Assembly: GCA_910587015.1 (NCBI GenBank)
Contig: CAJUME010000006.1
Span: 1 to 50,747 of the forward strand
DNA from: an uncultured Christensenella sp.
Lineage (GTDB): Bacteria > Bacillota > Clostridia > Christensenellales > Borkfalkiaceae
Length of the DNA stretch: 50,747 nucleotides
Direction: 5' to 3'
The position numbers and the translations under genes were made by a program. Position 1 is the stretch's first letter. The number at the start of each line of letters is the position of its first letter. The notes under the pieces were generated by a model. The model was not told the DNA's origin. It searched no databases and saw nothing but the letters and a program-made list of their open reading frames with translations. Below are positions 26,321 to 36,117 of the stretch, piece after piece.

Positions 26321-28213
26321 ATGGGTAAAAAACTTAAAGCCGTGGCTTTGGCGTTGGCTTGTGCGTGTATGGTGCCCTTTGCGTTTGCAGGGTGCGGCCC
26401 CCGCGACCAAGGAGGCGGCGGAGAAATCGGCGAAGACGGCGAATATATCCCCAAGCCCGACAGTAAAGAGGCGCAGGTAAAATTCTGGATAAGCGGCGAT
26501 GATATAGAAATCGATGTATTCAGAAAGCTTACCGACAGCTTCAATAAGCAGTATAAAGGACTTATAAAGGTAAATCTTGCGCAGAAAACCGCACAGGGCT
26601 ACGAGGATATGCTTTCCCAGTCGCTCGGCGGCGGTACGGCGGCAGACGTTTTCTATGTAGGCGACTCGGGCTACAAAAGCTATGCGGAAAAGGGCTATCT
26701 GCTGGATATTACCGACTATATAAGCAAAAGCCAGTCCTATAAAATCGAGGATATGTGGTCGAACGTGGTAACGCGTTACAAGTACGATGTAAACACTTAT
26801 CTTTCGGGTACGGAAAGCGGCAGATATTACGGCGTTCCCAAGGATATAGGCCCTACCGTCATTTACTATAACGAAACCTATTTCAACGGCGCGGGCATAA
26901 CGGTTATAAGCGTTGCGGCGGAAGACCTCGACAAGTTTAACGAGGGAAATTTCGCGGACGACAGAGGCAATACCAAAAATAAGCTTGGCATTACTGGCAC
27001 CGTAAAGGAAAAAGGCTTCTTCAACCTCGGCGGCAAGTGGTACTTCAACAATCAGGTACCCATGAGCTGGGAAGAAACGGTTGCATGCGCAAAAATGGTG
27101 CAGACGTATATGAGGGATACGCTTAAAATCTCTCAGGGCTACGGCTACTTCACCGAATGGTGGTTCAATTACGGCTGGTCGGTAGGCGGCAACTGCATAC
27201 AGCAAATTCCCAGCGATGCATACGATTGCGGCTATTATTACGACTTCACTCTTATGGACAATACCCCCAACTATATTGTCGCGGACGACGTGAAGGAGGT
27301 AACCGTAAATAACGTTAAATATACCGCGGGTCAGATAATCGAATACAAGGATAAAATCGATATGTCCGGCTATGCGGGCCATACCACCGCAGACGGCGCG
27401 GCAAACTACGGCTCTTATAAGGTTTCAACCGAGGTAACCGCGTTGAAGACGGAGGGCAAGCTTAACGAATTGCCCAGCCAGAGAAGGGCTTTTGCCGAGT
27501 TTTTGCGCATCGGCCCCAACAAAAACAGCAAGGGCGAAACGATTTATATGGACGGCGTCGAATGCTATAATATCGCGCCCAGACCTACCGATGTCGGTAC
27601 GGGCGGTACGGACGCGGGCAAGATAAGCGAATTCGAATGGGGTAACTTTGCAATGCTTGTCGACGGTCGCTGGGACGTTACCTCCTTCCGCAAGAATATC
27701 AAGGATTTCGAATGGGACGTTGCGCCCCTGCCTATGTACAAGACCTATTACGAGGTCGGCGATGACGATATACCTGCGGGCAAGGAAGTCGGCGATATAA
27801 AGGTTCACGGTATAGAGGCGGGACATAGCGGCTCGGTTGCGCTTTGCATAAGCAAGAATAGCAGGGTCGCGCCGGAGGCATGGAAGTTTATCGAATTTGT
27901 CGGCGGCGAGGAAGGTCAGAAGCTTCAGGCGGAAGCGGGCTTTGCGATTCCCTTGCAGAAGAAGCTTGCAAACAGCGAAGTGTTCCTTCAACCGGACAAA
28001 GCGCCGAGGAATTCAAAGGTGTTTATAAGGGCGACCGAATACGAGCAGGCGGGCGACTGGTGGTTCCTGCAGGATAAAAAATGGATTGACGGCTGGGCGG
28101 GCATTCTTAACGATGATGTGCGCAACGGCAAAATGACGCTTAACGAGTTCTATGTGAACGAAAAGTATAAAAATACCTTTACTCTGCTTGAAAAATATAC
28201 AAAAAACAAGTGA
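26321..28213 (+). CDS. Sugar ABC transporter substrate-binding lipoprotein
   Basis: A 630-residue family 1 extracellular solute-binding protein, longer than the usual ~430. The signal sequence ends in FAGC (lipidated Cys25), followed by a Gly-rich linker. The mature part has the typical opening VKFWISGDD, the FADxxY-like entry region and the late GHSGSVALCISKNSRVAPEAWKFIEFV segment. Its size suggests a large ligand, such as a branched oligosaccharide. It is followed by two permease genes and a GH43 lipoprotein, so it probably delivers GH43-related oligosaccharides. It has a good AAGGAG before the ATG. Confidence 0.92.
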   Translation: MGKKLKAVALALACACMVPFAFAGCGPRDQGGGGEIGEDGEYIPKPDSKEAQVKFWISGDDIEIDVFRKLTDSFNKQYKGLIKVNLAQKTAQGYEDMLSQSLGGGTAADVFYVGDSGYKSYAEKGYLLDITDYISKSQSYKIEDMWSNVVTRYKYDVNTYLSGTESGRYYGVPKDIGPTVIYYNETYFNGAGITVISVAAEDLDKFNEGNFADDRGNTKNKLGITGTVKEKGFFNLGGKWYFNNQVPMSWEETVACAKMVQTYMRDTLKISQGYGYFTEWWFNYGWSVGGNCIQQIPSDAYDCGYYYDFTLMDNTPNYIVADDVKEVTVNNVKYTAGQIIEYKDKIDMSGYAGHTTADGAANYGSYKVSTEVTALKTEGKLNELPSQRRAFAEFLRIGPNKNSKGETIYMDGVECYNIAPRPTDVGTGGTDAGKISEFEWGNFAMLVDGRWDVTSFRKNIKDFEWDVAPLPMYKTYYEVGDDDIPAGKEVGDIKVHGIEAGHSGSVALCISKNSRVAPEAWKFIEFVGGEEGQKLQAEAGFAIPLQKKLANSEVFLQPDKAPRNSKVFIRATEYEQAGDWWFLQDKKWIDGWAGILNDDVRNGKMTLNEFYVNEKYKNTFTLLEKYTKNK

Positions 28214-28244
28214 TTGCGTAATTCCGTTTTAAAAGGATTAACAG

Positions 28245-29159
28245 ATGTATCTTGATAAGGTTTACAACAAAAGAAAATTCAAGGTAAGCAAGGAGGGCGT
28301 TGCGGGGTTTTCGCTTGCGTTTATCCCCGTACTCGGCTTCTGTCTGTTCGGGCTTATACCTATGGTGCTGGCTATTGCCATGGCGTTCATGTATATAGAC
28401 GGGTATAACTTCAACGGCTCTTCGTTTGTCGGGTTCGATAACTTCAAAAATGTGTTAAGCGACAAGCTCTTCTGGCAGTCGATAGGCAACACCTTTTATA
28501 TGAGTGTTTCCACTTTTATAAATATTTTGCTTGCGTTGCTTATCGCTTTCCTTCTTACCAAAAAAATCAAGGGCAAAAAGGTATTCCGTACAATCTACTT
28601 TATACCCTACGTTTGCAGCGTTGTTGCGGTAACGCTTATGTGGCAGTGGATATTCAATTACAGGTTCGGCATTATAAACCACCTTATCCGGCTTGCCGGC
28701 GGTCAGGCTGTGGACTGGTGGGGCTCGTCCGAGCTGTTTATCCCCGTGCTTATTTTAATGGGCGTTTGGTCGGGTACCGGCTACGGTATTATCCTTTACA
28801 GCGCCGCGCTGACAAACGTAAGCACCTCGCTTTACGAGGCGGCAAAGGTAGACGGAGCAAGCTCGTTCAAAAGCTTTCTGCATATAACCGTTCCCGCGAT
28901 TTCGCCTACAACCTTCTATCTTCTGATAACGGGACTTATCGGCGCCCTGCAGGAGTTTGCACGGCCGCAGATTTTAGCGCCGAACGGCGGCCCCGGAGAT
29001 GCGGGAGTGACGGTGGTTTTCTATCTTTACAGACGCGCGTTTTCGTATGCGGAAATGGGTCCCGCCTCGGCAACTGCCTGGCTGCTTGCAATTATCATTC
29101 TCGGGTTTACCGTAATTAACTTTGCACTTTCAAAACTGTGGGTGAGCTATGATTCGTAA
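28245..29159 (+). CDS. Carbohydrate ABC transporter permease (MalF/UgpA type)
   Basis: The 304-residue integral membrane protein has six predicted helices and the conserved ATPase-docking EAA loop (EAAKVDGASSFKSFLHITVP, around residues 203-222). It pairs with the next permease to form the channel of a CUT1-type importer. AAGGA lies ahead of the ATG. Its last 11 bases overlap the start of the second permease gene, so the two are translated together. Confidence 0.93.
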   Translation: MYLDKVYNKRKFKVSKEGVAGFSLAFIPVLGFCLFGLIPMVLAIAMAFMYIDGYNFNGSSFVGFDNFKNVLSDKLFWQSIGNTFYMSVSTFINILLALLIAFLLTKKIKGKKVFRTIYFIPYVCSVVAVTLMWQWIFNYRFGIINHLIRLAGGQAVDWWGSSELFIPVLILMGVWSGTGYGIILYSAALTNVSTSLYEAAKVDGASSFKSFLHITVPAISPTTFYLLITGLIGALQEFARPQILAPNGGPGDAGVTVVFYLYRRAFSYAEMGPASATAWLLAIIILGFTVINFALSKLWVSYDS

Positions 29160-30036
29160 TATCAACAATAAAAAAGAGCAGCTTACAAGGGCAAAGCAGA
29201 TAACGGGCAAGGTAATAATTTATTGCGTGCTTGTGCTGTTTGCTCTTTGGATACTTGTGCCCTTTTCTATAATTATCGTCACCTCCTTCAAAACCGCAAG
29301 GGAGGCGTCCAACCCCGAATTTTCGTTCTTCCCCAAGGACTTCACCGCGGACGGCTATAAGGACGTATTCACCTATACGGCGGGCGGCGAGGGCATGCCT
29401 TTGCTGATACGCGGCTTTCTCAACACCTTTCTGATTGTAATTCCGCCTACCGTTCTGGGCCTTTTCTGCTCGGCAATGAGCGCGTACGCATTTGCAAAGC
29501 TTCGCTTTAAGGGTAAAAACGTGCTGTTTTCGGCATTGCTTATGACAATGATGATACCAGGCACGATAATGCTTACGCCGTCCTATATGATTTATACCCT
29601 TCTGGGCTGGGTGGATACTCCGTTGCCGCTTATGATACCGGGCATGTTCGGCGCGGCGACCTGCGTGTTCTTTATGCGACAGTTTTATTCCGGCATACCG
29701 TCGTCTTTGATAGAGGCGGCAAAGCTTGACGGAATGGGCTACTTTAAAATATTCTGGAAGATTATGGTTCCGCTGTCGGTGCCCGCGTTGCTTGCGCAGG
29801 GAATACTCGGCTTTATTGCGGGCTATAACGACTATTTCGGGCCGTATCTGTATTTGCAGGACCCCAAATGGTACACGTTACAGATTGCTCTGAATTCCTT
29901 TCAGGGCTCGTATTCAAGGAATATCCCCGCTATGATGGCGGGCGCGGTAATAGCGCTTATTCCTACGCTGATTATTTATATCGTTGCGCAAAAGTACTTT
30001 ATCGAAGGCATTGCAACAAGCGGTATGAAGCTTTAA
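29149..30036 (+). CDS. Carbohydrate ABC transporter permease (MalG/UgpE type)
   Basis: The 295 residues contain six predicted transmembrane helices and the EAA loop EAAKLDGMGYFKIFWKIMVP (around 188-207), ending with the short C-terminal tail typical of MalG-like subunits. It is the second half of the importer. The gene is followed 28 bases later by a GH43 lipoprotein gene with its own AAGGAG, so the operon continues. Confidence 0.93.
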   Translation: MIRNINNKKEQLTRAKQITGKVIIYCVLVLFALWILVPFSIIIVTSFKTAREASNPEFSFFPKDFTADGYKDVFTYTAGGEGMPLLIRGFLNTFLIVIPPTVLGLFCSAMSAYAFAKLRFKGKNVLFSALLMTMMIPGTIMLTPSYMIYTLLGWVDTPLPLMIPGMFGAATCVFFMRQFYSGIPSSLIEAAKLDGMGYFKIFWKIMVPLSVPALLAQGILGFIAGYNDYFGPYLYLQDPKWYTLQIALNSFQGSYSRNIPAMMAGAVIALIPTLIIYIVAQKYFIEGIATSGMKL

Positions 30037-30064
30037 AATTAAAAATTAAGGAGAAAAATTCCCC

Positions 30065-32539
30065 GTGAAAAAAAGATTAATCGCGCTGGCTGTTTCAGCC
30101 GCAATGCTTGTGCCTCTCGGACTGTCGGCATGCGGCAAGGGCGGTACGGGAAGCAATCCCGACGCAGACAAGGACGCAAAAAACTGGTATAAGGATTATG
30201 CCGAGGTCACAGCGGAAGACTACAACAAGAATTTATACTATCTGAACGAGCTTAAATTCCAAATCGCCGACCCTTCCGTAATCTGGGTTCCCGAAGGGCA
30301 GATGAACGGCGCGCATGACGAGGACGAGGGCTACTTCTACGCATACGGCACCAGCGATATGGCAAACTGCCACGGTATACAGTGCTGGCGCAGTAAGGAT
30401 TTGACCAACTGGGAGTTTAAGTCCAACGCGTTTGTTCCCGACTTCAATAAAACCTGGGCGTTTAACAATTACTGGGCGCCCGAGGTGCTGTTCGATGAGG
30501 AATCACAGCATTATCTGATGTTTTATAATGCAGATTATACCGAAAAGGACGTTTGGACGTCTGAATGGTATTTAAAGGGCGACCAATACAAGCAGATGAG
30601 TGTGGTCTGGTCGGAAACGCCCTACGGGCCCTTCTTACCTATGACGGACGAAGCGGAATATGCGCCTATTTACGATTTCGGCTTGACAAACAGCCTTATT
30701 CCGAAGCATATGCAGCGCGCAATGGCCATTGACGCGCACCCGTTCGTTGACCCCGTCAGCGGAGATAAATATCTGTATTATTCGGGCTTCGGGCGCGATG
30801 GCAACGGCAGAGGCAATTCCCAGACCATTTTCGGCGTAAAAATGAACAGCTGGACAGAGCCCGATTACAGCACGCTTAAACAGCTTACCAAAAACCATAA
30901 CACCACGGTTGACGGCAACGATGATGATATTCCCGAAAACGGCTACGGCGTTAACGAAGGGCCGTTTATGTGGTATAAGGACGGAACGTATTATCTTACC
31001 TATTCGATATGTGATTACCGCGACCCTATGTATCAGGTAAGGCAGGCGCTTGCAACAGACCCCTTGGGCAATTTCACCAAAATTCAGCCCGATGACGGCG
31101 GTCAGGTGCTGGTCAGCGACCTTTCCTGGGGCACAATGGCGGGCACGGGACACCATTGCTTTATAGAGTGCGGGGACGAGCTTATTATAGCTTACCACGC
31201 CTACCTTAACCGCGAGGACATCTCGGACGGCCGCGCGCTTGCGGTAGATACAATTTCCTGGGTGGAAAACGCAAAGGGACAAAAGCTGATGCACGCAAAC
31301 GGGCCTACCTATTCCTATCAGCCGTTGCCCGAAGCTGTTTCCGGCTATAAAAACCTTACGCCGCTTGCCGAAATCGAGGCGAACAACACCGCTGACGGCA
31401 GCAGTGTAGATTATCTCAGCGATGAAACGTTAAAGGTTCATTCCAGAATGGTAAACGGAGAGGACGCAGACCCCGTGCGCGAGTTCAGAACATCGGGCGG
31501 AAAGACGGAAATAACGCTGTCCTTTAACAAATTTGTTAATGCGCGCTCGATAATGGTATATAACAGCAAGGATTACGATTACGCATTTACGGGTATAAAC
31601 AGTATAAGGCTGCAATGCAAGGGCGTGGGCGACACCATGGTTGAAAGAGTTATAAAGAACGTTGGCTTTGACTTCGACTGGCATACCGATTCTTCAACCA
31701 TGGTTTACCCCGGTGCAACCTCTGTTGCGGAATTCGATGAGCTTGCAGTTAACAAAATAACCATAACGATAAACGCGCCCGCCGATACGCTTATCGGAAT
31801 TAACGAAATAGTCGTGCTTGGCAAGGAAACAAGTAATCCCAAGCCTATAACCCAGCTTGCGGAATACGAGTACGAGCAGATAGCGGACGTAAGCCCTATC
31901 CCCGTCTACGAGAGCAGAACCTTCGGCTCTGCAGGGGACGGCAGATTTGTAAGCGATTACGGCTTCAATCTCGACCACGACGATGGCACCGCGGACGCGT
32001 ACGTCGAAAAGAACTGGACGGGCAACAACCAGAATTTGTACTTCAAGGACGTTGAAAGCACTGTATTGTATATGGAAACGGAAATGACCATAGGCGAATA
32101 CACCAAGGCTTATATGTTTGACGAAGCGCCCAAAACGGGCATAGTTCTGCGCACCGCAAGGGGGTATTTCGTAACCTATAATATAGATTGCGGAAGCGAC
32201 TTCAAGGGGCAGAGCGTTGGCTATACCGAAAGTAATTCCTCTGGCTCTGATTACGATTGGAGCAAGTACAAAACCTATACTGTCGGCGGACTTAAATACA
32301 CGGGCGAAAGCTATGCAAAGCTTGCGATAGCGCGCGTTGACGGAATTGTTTATCTGTTTGCAAACGACAGACTGATAGACACAATCACAACCCTCCGCGG
32401 CTTCTCCGCAGACGACAGCACTGCATGCGCGGTTGCCTTCGTAACCTTTAACTGCTATACCAAATATAAAAATTATTATATCACGGCAGACAGAAGCAAG
32501 GTTACGGAAAAGCTTAGCGGCTTGGGCGTAGCTGTATAA
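30065..32539 (+). CDS. Exported GH43 lipoprotein with C-terminal binding modules
   Basis: 824 residues starting at GTG. The lipobox LSAC places the lipidated Cys at 23. The beta-propeller catalytic domain spans about 60-430, with candidate base Asp69 (IADPSV), pKa modulator Asp223 (AIDAHPFVD) and acid Glu298 (GVNEGPF). A discoidin-like beta domain follows (~440-610), then a jelly-roll-like module (~630-824) resembling those of the giant lipoprotein at 19480. It would trim arabinose or xylose residues from glycans at the cell surface before import by the adjacent transporter. AAGGAG is 11 bases from the GTG, slightly far. A GC hairpin follows the stop. Confidence 0.88.
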   Translation: MKKRLIALAVSAAMLVPLGLSACGKGGTGSNPDADKDAKNWYKDYAEVTAEDYNKNLYYLNELKFQIADPSVIWVPEGQMNGAHDEDEGYFYAYGTSDMANCHGIQCWRSKDLTNWEFKSNAFVPDFNKTWAFNNYWAPEVLFDEESQHYLMFYNADYTEKDVWTSEWYLKGDQYKQMSVVWSETPYGPFLPMTDEAEYAPIYDFGLTNSLIPKHMQRAMAIDAHPFVDPVSGDKYLYYSGFGRDGNGRGNSQTIFGVKMNSWTEPDYSTLKQLTKNHNTTVDGNDDDIPENGYGVNEGPFMWYKDGTYYLTYSICDYRDPMYQVRQALATDPLGNFTKIQPDDGGQVLVSDLSWGTMAGTGHHCFIECGDELIIAYHAYLNREDISDGRALAVDTISWVENAKGQKLMHANGPTYSYQPLPEAVSGYKNLTPLAEIEANNTADGSSVDYLSDETLKVHSRMVNGEDADPVREFRTSGGKTEITLSFNKFVNARSIMVYNSKDYDYAFTGINSIRLQCKGVGDTMVERVIKNVGFDFDWHTDSSTMVYPGATSVAEFDELAVNKITITINAPADTLIGINEIVVLGKETSNPKPITQLAEYEYEQIADVSPIPVYESRTFGSAGDGRFVSDYGFNLDHDDGTADAYVEKNWTGNNQNLYFKDVESTVLYMETEMTIGEYTKAYMFDEAPKTGIVLRTARGYFVTYNIDCGSDFKGQSVGYTESNSSGSDYDWSKYKTYTVGGLKYTGESYAKLAIARVDGIVYLFANDRLIDTITTLRGFSADDSTACAVAFVTFNCYTKYKNYYITADRSKVTEKLSGLGVAV

Positions 32540-32560
32540 ATACAACAAATTATTAATGCG

Positions 32561-32589
32561 TTATAGCCCGACACAGCGTCGGGCTATAA
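32561..32589 (+). terminator. Hairpin after the GH43 lipoprotein gene
   Basis: A perfect 12-bp stem (TTATAGCCCGAC at 32561-32572 with 32578-32589) and 5-base loop. No T-run follows, so it may reduce rather than stop read-through into the next four genes. Confidence 0.45.
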
Positions 32590-32605
32590 CCAAACCGGTA
32601 GTAAA

Positions 32606-33103
32606 ATGAACGGCTTTACAAATATATACAGCGTAAGCGATATAAATATTGTGCGGGCAAGGCTCCGCAACGGCGTAATGATATTTTGCGCGGTTGCGCT
32701 GCTGTTTGCCGCATTCTGCGCGGCCTTTGTTGTATTGTTTGTAAAGGAACTGCTTAACGTTTACGTCTGCTTTGCGTTCAATTTTGTTGCCACCGTGGCG
32801 TTTGTATGGTATGCGGTCATTTATTTTAAATGCGTGTATTATCAACACAGACAACAGCTGAATTTTTACCGCAGCTTCGAATATGCTGACATAAAGCCCG
32901 CCCGCGGCATATTTTTGCGCGCCGATGGCGGGCAAATCGAAAAAAGTGTGGTCTTTACGCGGCTTGTCTTTGAAGCGTATGAGGGAACAGCTGAGTTTTT
33001 GATTAAAAGCGGCATAAATATACCGTTTGAGGCGGGTAAAGAATACGATTTGCTTGCGGTCGGCAATAAGCTTTGGGAGTATAAGGAGGCGGACAATGCT
33101 TAG
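32606..33103 (+). CDS. Two-helix membrane protein of unknown function
   Basis: The 165 residues have two strongly hydrophobic helices (about 24-48 and 50-75) and a ~90-residue soluble C-terminal part with mixed charge, probably cytoplasmic. I recognise no family. It begins a tightly packed set of four genes (overlaps of 8, 4 and 4 bases) with another single-helix protein, a YesL-like protein and an ABC ATPase, so a role in assembling or regulating the sugar transporter is plausible but unproven. The ribosome binding site is weak. Confidence 0.65.
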   Translation: MNGFTNIYSVSDINIVRARLRNGVMIFCAVALLFAAFCAAFVVLFVKELLNVYVCFAFNFVATVAFVWYAVIYFKCVYYQHRQQLNFYRSFEYADIKPARGIFLRADGGQIEKSVVFTRLVFEAYEGTAEFLIKSGINIPFEAGKEYDLLAVGNKLWEYKEADNA

Positions 33104-33620
33104 TTTTAACTCCGAAGCGCGCCGCATTCTTAAAAAATCGTGGCTGTGGCTTGTAATAATCATTGCCTCCGCATCGGTTTGGCTGCTCGGCTTTTTCTGG
33201 GCGGCGCAGACCCCGCTGACGTACACCTTCCGCATCTGGATAGGCGAAGAGGGCGGCTTTGATAAGACGCTTACAGAGCTTATAAAAGAGGAATGCTTCA
33301 ATGCGGGAATGAAAAAGTGCGCCATAAACGCATATAACCCAGAGGATTACCATTACGGCGCCGCATTTGCCTTGCAGGCGAATAACGTCGATATCTACAT
33401 TTTACAGCGCGAGGAGGCGCTTGTAACAGCGGAAACGGAAATATTTATGCCGCTTGGCGAAATTTCCGCAGACAAAACCGTCTTAAAACACAACGGAAAA
33501 ATAATCGGTCTGGAATTCGCAAAGGACTATTATGTCTTTATAAACAGGGCAAGCGGAAAGGATAAAGCACTGCTTTATGCGGTAACGGAAATTATAGTCG
33601 GGTACGGTGCGCAGCTATGA
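33096..33620 (+). CDS. Single-helix anchored protein of unknown function
   Basis: The 174 residues have one N-terminal transmembrane helix (about 16-38) followed by an extracytoplasmic domain with alternating strands and helices and a Cys pair (Cys68, Cys75). The ATG at 33096 was chosen: AAGGAGG is six bases ahead and it overlaps the previous stop by eight bases. A longer reading from 33027 would run through the upstream gene. No family is recognised; its position ties it to the YesL-like protein and ATPase. Confidence 0.65.
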   Translation: MLSFNSEARRILKKSWLWLVIIIASASVWLLGFFWAAQTPLTYTFRIWIGEEGGFDKTLTELIKEECFNAGMKKCAINAYNPEDYHYGAAFALQANNVDIYILQREEALVTAETEIFMPLGEISADKTVLKHNGKIIGLEFAKDYYVFINRASGKDKALLYAVTEIIVGYGAQL

Positions 33621-34543
33621 AGAAGAAAAGGGGCATAATCGAAAGGCTTGTAGTCGGCAAGCCCAAGGAAAAGGATTTAACCGAAAGCGATTTGCCGTCC
33701 ACGCGGTTGGGGCAGTTTAAATTTGTTTTTAAAACGCGGTTCGGAATTTTATTCCGCTTAAATCTGCTTGCGGCGGTGTTTTTTCTTCCTTTTATGATTT
33801 TCGACGTGGTTGTCGGCAGCTACGTTGCCGATTTTGTGCGCGATATGACGCCGCAACAGCACTTTTCCCACCTTATAAATCTAACCTTGTTGCAGTATGC
33901 AAGCGAAATTCCCTTGCTTGTTTTCGGGTTTACGGGGCTTTCGGGCTTGTTTTATGCGGTAAGGCGCCTTTGCTGGGGGCAGTCGGTTAAAATAACCTCC
34001 GACTTCGGCAAGGGAATTAAGCAAAGCTGGCTTCAGTTTGCGCTTTTGGGGCTTGTTTCGGGCATAATCAATCTTTTGGCGCACTATATAATAAATTTCG
34101 CCGTGCTTACTCTGTCAGACGGCAACGCAATTTTATGGTCGCTTGCAATAACCTTGACAGTGATATTTGTGATAGTGTGGTGCGTTGCGCTGATGTATGC
34201 GCTTTGTCAGGCGTCGCTTTACAGACTTTCCTTTTTCAGACTTATTTTGAACAGCGTAATATTTACCTTCAAGCGCCTTTTGCGCGGGCTTTTGTTCTGC
34301 TTTTGTTCGGTTGCGCCTATGCTTATATTTGCATGTATGCCATGGGCGTTTATGCGCATAGTCGGCTGTTGCGTTGCAATCGTATTTTCCTTCGGCTTTG
34401 CCGCGCTGGTGCAAACGGTGTACTGCCACGGCGTGTTCGATGTATTCATAAATTCAAAGTCCTATCCCGATTTTGTGGGAATGGGGCTTGCGGGCGCAAA
34501 AACGGTTGAAGAAATTACCGATGCGGACGGCGGTGAACAATGA
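33617..34543 (+). CDS. YesL-like (DUF624) integral membrane protein
   Basis: The 308-residue protein has about six hydrophobic segments. The family-like opening (FKTRFGILFRLNLLAAVFFLPF) is followed by the LSGLFYAVRRLCWGQ region typical of DUF624. Such proteins are often encoded with family 1 sugar-binding proteins and their permeases in Firmicutes, and are thought to be accessory to carbohydrate import; the mechanism is unknown. It is coupled on both sides by four-base overlaps, and the C-terminus is acidic. Confidence 0.75.
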   Translation: MKKKRGIIERLVVGKPKEKDLTESDLPSTRLGQFKFVFKTRFGILFRLNLLAAVFFLPFMIFDVVVGSYVADFVRDMTPQQHFSHLINLTLLQYASEIPLLVFGFTGLSGLFYAVRRLCWGQSVKITSDFGKGIKQSWLQFALLGLVSGIINLLAHYIINFAVLTLSDGNAILWSLAITLTVIFVIVWCVALMYALCQASLYRLSFFRLILNSVIFTFKRLLRGLLFCFCSVAPMLIFACMPWAFMRIVGCCVAIVFSFGFAALVQTVYCHGVFDVFINSKSYPDFVGMGLAGAKTVEEITDADGGEQ

Positions 34544-36117
34544 ATATTACCGCAAAATATTTGACGAAGGTATACAATAACGGCGTTTATGCGCTTGACG
34601 GCTTTACCGCGGATATAAAAAGCGGCGAATTTGTCGCCGTGCTCGGCGCAAGCGGTTGCGGCAAAACCACGCTTTTGCGGCTTTTTGCGGGTCTGGAAAA
34701 GCCCACCGCGGGCGAGCTGTATTTCAACGGCGTTCTGTTTAAGGATTTGCCTATAAGCAAGCGCGATACCGCCATCGTTTTTCAGGAATACGTCCTCTAT
34801 CCCAAAATGACCGTATGGGAAAACGTTGCAGTCGCGTTGGAACGCTACGATTTAACGAGGGCAGAGGAAGAAAAGCGGGTATACTCGGTGTTAAGCGGGC
34901 TGGGGCTGATAAAATTCAGAAATCAGCTTCCGCGCAATCTGTCCGGCGGACAGCAGCAGCGCGTTGCGCTTGCAAGGGCGCTTGTGCGCAGACCCTCGCT
35001 TGTGCTTTTTGACGAGCCGCTTTCGAATATCGCGCCAGAACAGCGCGAGGAATATATCTCGATAATAAAGTCAATGAAGGCGGAGCTTCCGCACTCTACA
35101 TTTATATATGTAACGCACAACCCGCGCGAGGCTATGTCCGTCGGCGACAAGCTGCTTATAATGGGCAACGGACGGCTTTTGCAGTACGGCGAAAAGGAGC
35201 GGGTATGGAAAAACCCGTATTGCGCGGACGTGTTAAGGACGCTTTGCGCAGACCCGCGGGAATTTGTCGGAAGCATAAAAGACGGCGCTTTCAGCGGCTG
35301 TGTGCAAAATGGCGTTTACTTGGACGCTTTTAACGATACAGACAATAAAGCCGCAGAATTCAGTTTTGAAACCGGTTACAGCGGCAGAGCAACTGTTATT
35401 TTGAACGCATACGACAATAACAAGCCGTATCTGTTCGACAGCGAAGAAAAGCTTGTAATAGGCGAAAGAGAGCTTGTTTGCCTTGACGGCGAATTTGACG
35501 GAAAAACGCTGAAATTCGCAAATGCCGAATATGCCGCGGACGAGGATTTCCGTCTGCGCTTTATCGGTGACTTCGGCAAGGTAACCGTTGCGGTCGCAAG
35601 CGATAAAATACGCTTTAAGCCGCTTTTCGGCGACATAAAAATACCCGCCTTAAAAAGCGGCAGCTATTTAAAGGCGGGCGGCAATCGGTTCTGTTTATAT
35701 TCGTACAACGGCTTTGACGGATTTATTTATATAAATCCCGCCGACGTATCTCTGTACGACGGAAAAATGCGCGTGCTTGCGCATTACCGCGTTTATAAGC
35801 AAAGCTGCCCCGCAAAAATTTCGGGCGGCAAGCTGCGTATGCGTTGCGGCGCGCTGGACTATAAAGGAAGCTACAGCGGCGCGGTAACGGTAAGCTTTAA
35901 TAAAAGGGCTTATATTGCCCCCGTCAAAAAGGGCGGGCTTAAAGCCGTATGCCTTGCAGAAGAGGATTTGGGCGGCGTAAAGCTTGTCTATCTCGCCTTG
36001 AAGGGCTTCGAGCATTACGCTGTGTTTTATTCCGCACCCGAAAATAAATTCTTTTCGGTAAAAAATTTAAGGGTTTTGGTAGCGGCGGAGGGTGTTTCAG
36101 CTTCTCGGAGGCATTGA
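34540..36117 (+). CDS. Divergent ABC transporter ATP-binding protein with a long C-terminal extension
   Basis: Residues 1-240 are a MalK/UgpC-type nucleotide-binding domain: Walker A GASGCGKTT (36-44), Q-loop FQEYVLYP (Gln82), signature LSGGQ (134-138), Walker B LVLFDEP (Glu159), H-loop THNPREA (His193). Catalytic residues are intact, but the D-loop reads SNIAPEQ where SNLDAKLR is usual, and THD has become THN. Residues ~245-525 form a long beta-rich extension that I do not recognise as an ordinary TOBE pair. It may serve the local permeases or have a regulatory role. It is coupled to the YesL-like gene and its 3' end overlaps the convergent araC-type gene by 21 bases. Confidence 0.8.
   Translation: MNITAKYLTKVYNNGVYALDGFTADIKSGEFVAVLGASGCGKTTLLRLFAGLEKPTAGELYFNGVLFKDLPISKRDTAIVFQEYVLYPKMTVWENVAVALERYDLTRAEEEKRVYSVLSGLGLIKFRNQLPRNLSGGQQQRVALARALVRRPSLVLFDEPLSNIAPEQREEYISIIKSMKAELPHSTFIYVTHNPREAMSVGDKLLIMGNGRLLQYGEKERVWKNPYCADVLRTLCADPREFVGSIKDGAFSGCVQNGVYLDAFNDTDNKAAEFSFETGYSGRATVILNAYDNNKPYLFDSEEKLVIGERELVCLDGEFDGKTLKFANAEYAADEDFRLRFIGDFGKVTVAVASDKIRFKPLFGDIKIPALKSGSYLKAGGNRFCLYSYNGFDGFIYINPADVSLYDGKMRVLAHYRVYKQSCPAKISGGKLRMRCGALDYKGSYSGAVTVSFNKRAYIAPVKKGGLKAVCLAEEDLGGVKLVYLALKGFEHYAVFYSAPENKFFSVKNLRVLVAAEGVSASRRH

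Noticed and set aside
26267..27382. 371-codon leftward frame opposite the substrate-binding protein gene
   Set aside because: Antisense shadow; the sense gene has a lipobox and family motifs.
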